Source of the DNA: RHLJ01 sp965601955
GTDB lineage: Bacteria; Bacteroidota; Rhodothermia; Balneolales; Balneolaceae
DNA length: 64,000 bases
Direction of reading: 5' to 3'
Assembly: GCA_965601955.1 (NCBI GenBank)
Contig: OZ271855.1
Location: forward strand, 2,542,001-2,606,000
The position numbers were made by a program, and so were the translations under genes. Shown piece after piece: positions 25,821-33,524 of this stretch (position 1 is its first letter; the number at the start of each line of letters is the position of its first letter). Below the pieces are notes generated by a model, which ran no database searches, had not been told where the DNA came from, and saw nothing but the letters and a program-made list of their open reading frames with translations.

Positions 25821-27158
25821 ATGAGCGAATTTTTTCAATCGATTGTGGAGAGCCCAATCCTCCAGGCTCTAGCTATTATACTCGGTATTGCTGCCCCTGC
25901 TTTTGGAATCGTGATGTGGATTATCAAATCTGCAAGGAACAAAAGCAATAAGCCTGTTAATGTTAAGAGAAGTCAGGAAGAGTTCGTTATCATCAACAAG
26001 AAATTTGGAGGAACAAATCGTACCCAGCTTTCTAAAATCGCTCACTCTATTAACCTGGACTATCTAAAGAATGACAAGTTCCTGACCCTGGAAGAACTTC
26101 CTTTGCTTTGCATTGATCGCTGGATTCCGGAGAAACCTATTCCACTTAAAGATGTATCCTGTTCACTTGCAGATGAAGCAGCACCCGAACTAAACCCGGT
26201 CAAACTCCCTCTTCCCTATACAGATGAACAAGATCGTTTTCCGCTTTATACAAATGCGGTTAAGGAGTTACTCCAGCCAAAGATTTTTGAGGATAATCGA
26301 CAGTATCGATTTTTGGACCTGGAAAGTGATGGTATAAAATTTCAATTCAATATCTCGAGGAAGCCATATAGCTACTTCTACAAAATTAACTACGGGAAAG
26401 GAGTTCAGCATGAATTGATCAGCAATCTCCTCGAAATCAATAAGATTGACTTGTTTGATGACGTCTTCTCATTCAATAAATACTCAAAAATCAAATCTCT
26501 ACCGTTTAGAAAAAAGATTCTTGATGGCCTCAACCAAACTAGTGCGTTTAATCATACGGTAGTGTTAGGAGGCATCTCAACCCTAACTTTATTATATGAT
26601 GGAGAGTCTTTCCGATTTCTATTACATGAACGAGGTTCCGGACAAGGCTATGCCGCTAATATCCGTCATGTAATTCCTGCCGGGGAATATCAGCCACTAA
26701 GCAAGGGCGATAATTTCAGCAAGGATCTCCCCTTATGGAATAATACTATGAGGGAGTATGCGGAAGAGCTTGGAAACCTGGAGGAATTCAAAGGGGAAGA
26801 AGGCAAAATCTTCGACTATTCTAAAACTTCTCCATTTAGTGATTATTTAAGAGAAGTGGAACAGGGAAACATAAAGAACTTCTTTCTCGGCTTTGGTCTT
26901 GACCCACTTAGCCTTCAAGCGGAAATAGTCTCTGTTTCTATCTTTAAAGAAGAGACATTTAATGCCCTCTTTGGTTCTACCCCTTTCACAAAAAACGATG
27001 AGGGAGTCATCATTACCGAAGCTGATCGTTGGGGAATTCCCTTTGCTGAAGAAGAAGTAAATGAGAGGTTAGAAGAAGGATTACTAGCTGCCGGAGATAC
27101 TGCGTTGCGATTGGCTTTTAAACACCTTGACTTTCTTGCGAATAGCATGGATAATTAA
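25821..27158 (+). CDS. Membrane-anchored Nudix-like protein
   Basis: A 445-residue protein with one N-terminal membrane helix (about 14-35, LQALAIILGIAAPAFGIVMW). A basic linker and a mostly soluble remainder follow. The C-terminal half has HVIPAGEYQP followed by NNTMREYAEELG (Arg311 to Gly318), which fits the REUxEExG half of a Nudix box, although the spacing to the upstream Gly/Glu is longer than canonical. A similar HVIPAG...LWRN..REF.EEL arrangement is known to me from C-terminal domains of some actinobacterial regulators. It may hydrolyse or bind a nucleoside diphosphate derivative at the membrane. No partner gene is obvious, although a small membrane protein follows after 23 bp. Confidence 0.6.
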   Translation: MSEFFQSIVESPILQALAIILGIAAPAFGIVMWIIKSARNKSNKPVNVKRSQEEFVIINKKFGGTNRTQLSKIAHSINLDYLKNDKFLTLEELPLLCIDRWIPEKPIPLKDVSCSLADEAAPELNPVKLPLPYTDEQDRFPLYTNAVKELLQPKIFEDNRQYRFLDLESDGIKFQFNISRKPYSYFYKINYGKGVQHELISNLLEINKIDLFDDVFSFNKYSKIKSLPFRKKILDGLNQTSAFNHTVVLGGISTLTLLYDGESFRFLLHERGSGQGYAANIRHVIPAGEYQPLSKGDNFSKDLPLWNNTMREYAEELGNLEEFKGEEGKIFDYSKTSPFSDYLREVEQGNIKNFFLGFGLDPLSLQAEIVSVSIFKEETFNALFGSTPFTKNDEGVIITEADRWGIPFAEEEVNERLEEGLLAAGDTALRLAFKHLDFLANSMDN

Positions 27159-27181
27159 ACCGACCTTTAATTTGACCTATT

Positions 27182-27523
27182 ATGAAAAAAGCCCTCTTCT
27201 ACTTCGCTGCCCTTTCATTCTTTGGATTCTTTATCCTTATCTATTTCCTAAAAGTTGATACCAGCCAGGAAAATTCTGTTGCTGTCACCGGAGTAGTTAC
27301 AAGTATCATTGAAGGTCCTTCTTACGATATCGTTTTCAAACTGGAGGGCGACGATACCAGGTATTATATCAACCGGGGCGTTGAACAAGGGCTTTATATC
27401 GAGGATTTGCAAGATGAGCTTCTCGGAGCTGAAGTCGAGCTTTGGGTAGCACAGCACCCGATCAGTAATCCCCGGCATATTACCCATCTTAGCCACGGTA
27501 ATATTGCATTCAGTGAGTGGTGA
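27182..27523 (+). CDS. Small membrane-anchored hypothetical protein
   Basis: A 113-residue protein with an N-terminal hydrophobic segment (about 5-24, LFYFAALSFFGFFILIYFL). A domain of about 85 residues rich in beta strands follows (VAVTGVVTSIIEG, YDIVFKLEGDDTRYYINRG, AEVELWVAQHP), which looks like an OB-type or small beta-barrel fold. I recognise no named family. It follows the Nudix-like gene by 23 bp in the same direction and may share its transcript. It is convergent with pflA. Confidence 0.6.
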   Translation: MKKALFYFAALSFFGFFILIYFLKVDTSQENSVAVTGVVTSIIEGPSYDIVFKLEGDDTRYYINRGVEQGLYIEDLQDELLGAEVELWVAQHPISNPRHITHLSHGNIAFSEW

Positions 27524-27602
27524 TCATCAATCAACTGGGTCTTCCCTATTTTTTGTGAAAATCTATTACTCCTTTTTGTAGGACTTTCTTAAGAACCCAT
27601 CT

Positions 27603-28337
27603 TCAATAAACCAATAGCCCTTCTTTTTCAAATTTGGACTTGGCTGTTGCTAACATGTCAGCATCCGGCTCCGGGGTTTCAAATAAGGAATAATCCATAT
27701 CTAATGCCTCCCATTTGTATTCACCCATTTTATGAAATGGTAGTACTTCTACTCTTTCTACGTTGCCTAATTTGCGAGCATAAGCGGCCATTTCACCAAT
27801 AGCGTTCATATCATCGGTATACCCGGGCACAAGTACAAATCGAAGCCATACAGGTTTATTCATAGCCGCAAGCCGTTCAGCAAACTCAAGTGTAGGCTTT
27901 AAATCAACTCCAGCCACCCGTTTATAACCTTCAGGGTCGAAGTGTTTAATATCGAGAAGTACTAAATCCGTATAAGAAAGGAGTTCATCATCGGCTTTAT
28001 GGCCTACAAATCCAGAAGTATCCAGAGTAGTGTGCAGCCCCATCATTTTACAGCCTTCAAATATAGCTTTCACAAAGTCAGGTTGAGAAAGTGGTTCTCC
28101 GCCGGATAAAGTCACTCCCCCATTCATGGATCGGAGCATTTCTTTTTGCCTGGCGATTTCCTTTAATTCGGTGAATGCATCCGTTTTATAACCGCCTTTG
28201 AACTTCCGTGTATCCGGGTTATGGCAATACACACACTTCAACGGACATCCATTTAGGAAAAGAACACGGCGAATACCTGGGCCTTCCAACATTCCTGCTG
28301 TTTCTACAGAGTGTAGATATCCGGTTACATTCTTCAT
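27603..28337 (-). CDS. pflA: Pyruvate formate-lyase activating enzyme
   Basis: A 244-residue radical SAM enzyme that installs the glycyl radical on pyruvate formate-lyase. The [4Fe-4S] motif Cx3Cx2C is Cys31, Cys35 and Cys38 in NGCPLKCVYCHNPD. GGVTLSGGEPLSQ is the SAM-binding GGE stretch. Length is typical. It lies 76 bp downstream of pflB on the same strand, the standard order, so the pair is very likely an operon used for anaerobic or microaerobic mixed-acid metabolism in the cytoplasm. Confidence 0.96.
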   Translation of the reverse strand: MKNVTGYLHSVETAGMLEGPGIRRVLFLNGCPLKCVYCHNPDTRKFKGGYKTDAFTELKEIARQKEMLRSMNGGVTLSGGEPLSQPDFVKAIFEGCKMMGLHTTLDTSGFVGHKADDELLSYTDLVLLDIKHFDPEGYKRVAGVDLKPTLEFAERLAAMNKPVWLRFVLVPGYTDDMNAIGEMAAYARKLGNVERVEVLPFHKMGEYKWEALDMDYSLFETPEPDADMLATAKSKFEKEGLLVY

Positions 28338-28413
28338 TTATTCCACCTCTATATTTAAAAACCGGGTGTTTTATGACTTAGGAGCCAGTTTGGTCATCAA
28401 TTAATGATGAGTT

Positions 28414-30690
28414 TCAATTTCTTTCATGGAAAGTTCTTGAAATCACATCCATCTGCTGCTCTTTAGTCAACTTATTGAAGTTCACTGCATAGCCAGACAC
28501 CCGAACTGTAAGCTGTGGGTATTTTTCAGGATGTTCCATCGCATCCACAAGGGTTTCGCGATTAAACACATTCACATTAACATGATGCCCGCCTTCATTG
28601 AAATACCCATCAAGCAGGTTCACTAAATTCGCTGAACGATCTTCTTCTGTTCGGCCCAATGCTCCGGGTACAATCGAGAAGGTGTATGAAATACCATCTT
28701 GTGCATACTCATAAGGTAATTTTGCTACTGATCGCATACTTGCAACCGCACCGGTTTTATCGCGACCATGCATTGGATTTGCACCAGGTCCAAATGGCTC
28801 ACCCTTCTTGCGGCCATCTGGGGTATTCCCTGTTTTATTTCCATATACAACATTTGATGTGATCGTCAAAATTGATTGCGTTGGAACTGAATTTCTATAT
28901 GACGGCTGTTTATTCAGTTTGCTCATAAATGTTTTGACAAGATCACGAGCGATGCTATCCACACGATCATCATCGTTACCGAATACAGGGAATTCACCGG
29001 TAGTTTCAAAGTCAGTGGCCAGACCTTGTTCGTCCCGAATAATTCGGACTTTCGCGAATTTTACTGCACTCAAAGAATCTGCTACTACAGAAAGTCCGGC
29101 TATTCCACACGCCATTGTTCGGAACACATCTCGGTCATGAAGTGCCATTTCGAGGCGTTCGTAGTAGTATTTATCGTGCATGAAGTGAATCACGTTTAGC
29201 GCATTCATATAAGTGGCAGCCAGCCATTCCATCATGGCATCGAATTTCGGCATCAGCTCTTCATAAGTGAGAACTTCACTCGTTATAGGTGCGAATTCAG
29301 GTCCAATCTGTTCGCCGGATATTTCATCTTTACCACCGTTGATGGCATACAGGAGCGTTTTGGCCAAATTAGCACGGGCACCAAAAAACTGCATTTGCTT
29401 CCCAATTTTCATGGCAGAAACACAGCATGCTATTCCATAATCATCGCCCCAGTAGCCTCGCATCATATCGTCGTTTTCGTACTGCAATGAAGATGTTTTG
29501 ATGGAAGTATCCACACAGAAATTTTTGAATCCCTTAGGGAGATTTTGAGCCCAAAGCACAGTCAGATTCGGCTCGGGCGCTGGTCCCAAATTGTGAAGAG
29601 TTTGCAAGAACCGGAAAGAAGTTTTAGAAACCATGGTACGACCATCCACTCCCATTCCTCCAATTACCTCTGTTACCCAGGTTGGATCTCCGGAGAACAG
29701 TGCATCATACTCAGGTGGACGCATGAAACGAACCATACGAAGCTTCATCACCAGGTGGTCAATTAGTTCCTGAGCTTCGGCTTCGTTCAGGGTACCCTCT
29801 TCAAGGTCGCGCTGGATGTATATATCAAGAAACGTTGAAACACGACCGAATGACATTGCTGCACCATTTTGTTCTTTAACGGCTGCGAGGTATCCGAAAT
29901 ATACCCACTGGACGGCTTCTTTGGCATTACTTGCTGGCCTGGATATATCAAAGCCATAACTTGTTGCCATTTGCTTCAATTCGTTAAGCGAGCGAATCTG
30001 CTCGTTAATTTCCTCACGGAGGCGGATGGTTTCTTCATCCAAAGTATGGGTTTCAAGAGAATTCAATTGCCCGATTTTGTCTTCGATCAAATGATCCATC
30101 CCATACAAAGCAACACGGCGGTAATCACCGATGATACGTCCACGGGCGTACGCATCGGGGAGCCCCGTTACTATGCCAGATTTTCGAGCCTTTCGAATTT
30201 CTGCAGTATATCCATCGAAAACACCATCGTTATGAGTTTTTCGAATAGCAGCAAAAGCTTCTTTCGTTTTTTCTGAGAAGCTAAACCCATTACTTTCCAA
30301 TGCTTTTTGAGCCATCCGAACGCCCCCAAAAGGCATCATAGAGCGTTTAAGAGGTGCATCGGTTTGCAATCCAACTACACGTTCCAAATCCTTATCAATA
30401 TAACCGGGGCCATGAGAAACGATAGATGAAACAAGTTCAGAATCGGCGTCCAAAACTCCTTCTTTTTGTTCTTTTACCATCAGATTCAACACTTGATGCC
30501 AAAGTAATTTTGTTGTATCCGTTGACCCGCTCAGGAAGGAAGCATCCCCTTCAAAAGGAGTGTAATTTTTTTGAATAAAGTCTCTTACATCGATTTCAGT
30601 ATTCCATATTCCGGATGTAAAACCGCGATACTCTTTTGGAGTTTCATCAACTAAGAATTGTAATTTGGTGTCGTTATTGATTGCTTTCAT
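28414..30690 (-). CDS. pflB: Formate C-acetyltransferase (pyruvate formate-lyase)
   Basis: A 758-residue glycyl radical enzyme that splits pyruvate with CoA into acetyl-CoA and formate. The adjacent active-site cysteines are Cys422 and Cys423 in GIACCVSAMK. The radical glycine is Gly733 in RVSGYAV, 25 residues from the C-terminus, as in E. coli PflB. The order of motifs and the length mark it as true PFL rather than a diol dehydratase-like relative. Downstream is pflA and upstream a carrier of the oxalate/formate type, which could handle the formate. An 18-bp perfect palindrome sits 108 bp upstream of the start. Confidence 0.97.
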   Translation of the reverse strand: MKAINNDTKLQFLVDETPKEYRGFTSGIWNTEIDVRDFIQKNYTPFEGDASFLSGSTDTTKLLWHQVLNLMVKEQKEGVLDADSELVSSIVSHGPGYIDKDLERVVGLQTDAPLKRSMMPFGGVRMAQKALESNGFSFSEKTKEAFAAIRKTHNDGVFDGYTAEIRKARKSGIVTGLPDAYARGRIIGDYRRVALYGMDHLIEDKIGQLNSLETHTLDEETIRLREEINEQIRSLNELKQMATSYGFDISRPASNAKEAVQWVYFGYLAAVKEQNGAAMSFGRVSTFLDIYIQRDLEEGTLNEAEAQELIDHLVMKLRMVRFMRPPEYDALFSGDPTWVTEVIGGMGVDGRTMVSKTSFRFLQTLHNLGPAPEPNLTVLWAQNLPKGFKNFCVDTSIKTSSLQYENDDMMRGYWGDDYGIACCVSAMKIGKQMQFFGARANLAKTLLYAINGGKDEISGEQIGPEFAPITSEVLTYEELMPKFDAMMEWLAATYMNALNVIHFMHDKYYYERLEMALHDRDVFRTMACGIAGLSVVADSLSAVKFAKVRIIRDEQGLATDFETTGEFPVFGNDDDRVDSIARDLVKTFMSKLNKQPSYRNSVPTQSILTITSNVVYGNKTGNTPDGRKKGEPFGPGANPMHGRDKTGAVASMRSVAKLPYEYAQDGISYTFSIVPGALGRTEEDRSANLVNLLDGYFNEGGHHVNVNVFNRETLVDAMEHPEKYPQLTVRVSGYAVNFNKLTKEQQMDVISRTFHERN

Positions 30691-30797
30691 AATACCAGCA
30701 TTTGTTATTCGGTGTAAAATTACCTCCGAATTATGAAGAGCCTGTAAAGATTTGGAATATTTCCTCCCGACAAGTTAAAAATTTACAATAAGTTAAT

Positions 30798-30815
30798 GCT
30801 GGAAGCGCTTCCAGC
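30798..30815. promoter_or_regulatory. 18-bp perfect palindrome, LacI-type operator candidate
   Basis: GCTGGAAGCGCTTCCAGC is fully self-complementary with a central CG, the form typical of LacI/GalR-family operators. It lies between the carrier gene's stop and pflB's start. It has no loop and no following U-tract, so it is not a good terminator. No LacI-type gene lies in the window. Confidence 0.5.
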
Positions 30816-30873
30816 TATTCAACCAAGAATTTTCAAATTCAAAGTGATAATCATGTATTGAATATTGGGCATT

Positions 30874-32340
30874 TCAAACGACTTTCGCCCGCACCCTTTT
30901 CATCTCGATTTTCATCAAGAGGGAAACAATCAGCGCAATTACAAATGCTCCCCCAAAAATGTATAGGCTTTGCAAATAGCTTTTGGTTTGTTCGTAGATA
31001 TAGGCATTTACTAGGGGACCGATGATCCCGGCCAGAGACCATGCCGTAAGTATGAAACCATGAATGGTGGGCATTTCTTTTAATCCAAATAAATCACTTA
31101 TATAAGCAGGAATACTTGCAAATCCCCCTCCATAGCAAGTCAAAATCACAAACGTGACAATCATAAACAGAATAGGACTTGTGGTCAGGTTTGCAAGCAA
31201 TGGAAAAGCAATCATCTGAATAGCAAAAAAGGCTACATAGGTATTTGTTCGGCCGATATAATCCGAAAAAGATGCCCATATAATACGTCCGAACCCATTG
31301 AAGAGAGAAATCCCCATCACCAATAAGCTCGACATTTCTACAGAAAGCCGAACCATTTCATAACCCATTTTCTTGGCTGTAGCTATCACAGCAATCCCAC
31401 ACGAAACATTAATGAATAACATGACCCAAAGTCCCCAAAAGCCAGGCGTTTTTATAGCATCAAAGGCAGTGATATCCGGAACATTAATTGCTCCACGATT
31501 TGGTGCCCCGTTACTCGAGAGATTAAATTGTTCAGCGTATCCTTCAGGTGGCGGAATGATATACAGTGCACTGGGTATCATCACAATTAAATAAATGATG
31601 CCTAGCGCTATAAAAGCAGTAACAATGGATGATTTTTCATAAAGCACTACGGTAGTATAAGGTGCATTAGCGGCTTCCAATTGTTGAAATGCTGCACTCT
31701 CCTCCTCTCCATTTCGCTGCATTTCCATAAGTTCATTTTCAATAGCTTTGAATTCCGTTAAGTCTGGAATGTCGGCAATTAAGATTTCCGCTTGTCTCGG
31801 ATCAGAAGATTGAAGGTCCAGGTATTCTTTAGCTCTCATTTCGACCGGAAGTACTAATTCATCTTTTGGAGGATTGAACACATCAATCAGGTGGGCACAA
31901 ACCAATCCACCAAATCCGAACCCCATTATCGCCAGGCCAGTTGCTAATCCTCTCCGATCCGGAAACCACTTCACCAAAGTTGAAACAGGTGAGATGTATC
32001 CCAGGCCCAGGCCAATTCCATTAATCACACCAAAGAACAGGTAGAACAACCAAATGCTTTGTAGATACACCGCCAAAGCCGAACCAAATAAACCGATTGA
32101 AAAAAAAGTAGCCGAGAGTAAGCCTCCTTTAGAAGGGCCATATTTTTCAATAACTCTTCCTAAAATTGCAGCTGATAATCCAAGGAAAAAAATGGCAATA
32201 GAAAATGCCAAAGACGTATTAGTTGCTGTCCATCCCAGGGTATTCTCAAGAGGCATTTTCCATGCACTGTATGCATATACCGACCCAATTGAAATGTGAA
32301 TACCTACTGCTGAGACCGCAATAAGCCAACGATTCTTCAT
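30874..32340 (-). CDS. MFS transporter, oxalate/formate antiporter (OFA) type
   Basis: A 488-residue carrier with 12 predicted helices and OFA features. The N-terminus is WLIAVSAVGIHISIGSVYAYSAWKMP-like (one short stretch: GSVYAYSAWKMP). GLGLGYISPVSTLVKWFPDRRGLATG follows, whose WFPDRRG loop is typical. FGRIIWASFSDYIGR is the second-half MFS motif. A central charged loop of about 60 residues (about 155-215) is longer than usual. Placed just upstream of pflB-pflA in the same direction, it probably moves formate or another monocarboxylate. Substrate assignment rests on family and context only. Confidence 0.85.
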   Translation of the reverse strand: MKNRWLIAVSAVGIHISIGSVYAYSAWKMPLENTLGWTATNTSLAFSIAIFFLGLSAAILGRVIEKYGPSKGGLLSATFFSIGLFGSALAVYLQSIWLFYLFFGVINGIGLGLGYISPVSTLVKWFPDRRGLATGLAIMGFGFGGLVCAHLIDVFNPPKDELVLPVEMRAKEYLDLQSSDPRQAEILIADIPDLTEFKAIENELMEMQRNGEEESAAFQQLEAANAPYTTVVLYEKSSIVTAFIALGIIYLIVMIPSALYIIPPPEGYAEQFNLSSNGAPNRGAINVPDITAFDAIKTPGFWGLWVMLFINVSCGIAVIATAKKMGYEMVRLSVEMSSLLVMGISLFNGFGRIIWASFSDYIGRTNTYVAFFAIQMIAFPLLANLTTSPILFMIVTFVILTCYGGGFASIPAYISDLFGLKEMPTIHGFILTAWSLAGIIGPLVNAYIYEQTKSYLQSLYIFGGAFVIALIVSLLMKIEMKRVRAKVV

Positions 32341-32493
32341 TGATTTCCTCCTTTAAACATTCTTTTATGTGAGGGCTTTATATAATTCGATGTATAGATA
32401 AGAGCGTGATATGAATGTTTAATGAATGAACAATATCATCTCGATATAGGAATGAACAGTATATTGATGCATTTTTTTTGAAGCAAATCATAA

Positions 32494-32544
32494 TGTATCA
32501 TTTTTCATGAAACAAATTGATTTGTTTCATTTTTTTTGATACAA
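32494..32544. promoter_or_regulatory. Nested inverted repeats upstream of the SatD-like gene
   Basis: An inner palindrome, ATGAAACAAAT-TG-ATTTGTTTCAT, spans 32507-32530. An outer pair, TGTATCA (32494-32500) and TGATACA (32538-32544), encloses it. The array ends 6 bp before the ATG at 32551. It looks like a two-tier operator. Runs of T on both sides would also make it a flexible or curved region. Confidence 0.65.
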
Positions 32545-32550
32545 TTAGAC

Positions 32551-33186
32551 ATGTCAAAAAACTACGCCATATTGATGGGAGATGTAACCGGGAGTTCAGC
32601 TAAAAATGCCGAGCTATTAAAGGTAGATCTCAAAACACTGGTTGATGAAACTAATACCAGGTTTGGGGACCATATCCTCTCCCCTCTAACTATTACACTC
32701 GGAGATGAATTCCAGGGAGTAATTGATTCGCTACCTTCCGCAATCGGTATCATTTTTAACATGGAAGAGTTAAAGCTGAAGCAGTCTTTAGACTTCAACC
32801 TGCATTATGTATATAAGTTTGGCGAGATTGACACCGAAATAAACCCGGATATTGCCCATGAAATGCTGGGAGCTGGGTTAACTGAAGCCAGAAAAAAGCT
32901 CACTTCCAAAAAGAGGGATAGAAAGAGATTTCAATTTTACCTGGACGAACAGCTTCATTCAAATCAATTAACCCGAATTTTTGAGGTCCTGGATAGTATC
33001 ATTGATTCATGGAAAGTGGAGGACTATCCTCTTATCCTGGATATGATCCAAAACGAAAACAACCAGGAAGTTGGGGAGCTCCATCATAAAACAAGAACAC
33101 AAATCTGGAAACGCAGAAAAACACTCATGATTAAGGAGTATAGCCTGCTCAAATCTTTTATCTTCGACTATATCAAAACTCTATGA
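32551..33186 (+). CDS. SatD family protein
   Basis: A 211-residue protein starting at ATG 32551, because a TTG five codons upstream lies inside the operator. The N-terminus, ILMGDVTGSSAKN, and LSPLTITLGDEFQGV resemble SatD-family proteins, named after an acid-tolerance gene of Streptococcus mutans. The fold of the first part recalls nucleotidyl-cyclase-like domains with a GD...GDEF pattern. The C-terminus (TRTQIWKRRKTLMIKEY) reads like a helix-turn-helix. It may therefore bind DNA and control its own nested operator. The stop overlaps the next start by 4 bp (ATGA). Molecular function is unproven. Confidence 0.72.
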   Translation: MSKNYAILMGDVTGSSAKNAELLKVDLKTLVDETNTRFGDHILSPLTITLGDEFQGVIDSLPSAIGIIFNMEELKLKQSLDFNLHYVYKFGEIDTEINPDIAHEMLGAGLTEARKKLTSKKRDRKRFQFYLDEQLHSNQLTRIFEVLDSIIDSWKVEDYPLILDMIQNENNQEVGELHHKTRTQIWKRRKTLMIKEYSLLKSFIFDYIKTL

Positions 33187-33524
33187 TAGATCCACGAAGT
33201 ATATTGATTTGGGCATTGATGGAAGTCATTGTCCACCTGGTCTTTTATATCCTGAATAAAAGAATGATCAAATCTATTCGGGAGGGAACATCCCCCACTC
33301 TCAACTTAAAGGATGTTCTAAAGGGAATACTGGAACGGATCGTTTTAATCGTTGGGCTTATGGCAGGCTACCCTCATGTAATTACTGCATTTGGAGCATT
33401 GAAGATTGGTACAAGAATCAAACAGGATGAGAGCAGAGTATCGAATGACTACTTTTTAATAGGTAACCTGATTTCTATTTTAAGTGCCATTATCGTAGTA
33501 GTAATGCTCCAATCAATTAGTTAA
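33183..33524 (+). CDS. Small membrane protein coupled to SatD
   Basis: A 113-residue protein with about three hydrophobic segments: ILIWALMEVIVHLVFYIL (8-25), a weaker central one (about 52-72, IVLIVGLMAGYPHVITAFGAL), and LIGNLISILSAIIVVVML (92-109). It starts inside the SatD stop (ATGA) and its TAA shares one base with the ATG of the amylase (TAATG), so three genes are translationally chained. SatD genes in other bacteria are often next to a small membrane protein of the DUF3307 type; this protein may fill the same place. Function is unknown. Confidence 0.65.
   Translation: MIDPRSILIWALMEVIVHLVFYILNKRMIKSIREGTSPTLNLKDVLKGILERIVLIVGLMAGYPHVITAFGALKIGTRIKQDESRVSNDYFLIGNLISILSAIIVVVMLQSIS

Noticed and set aside
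30798..30815. Palindrome as a rho-independent terminator
   Set aside because: No loop and no U-tract on either strand; an operator is more likely.
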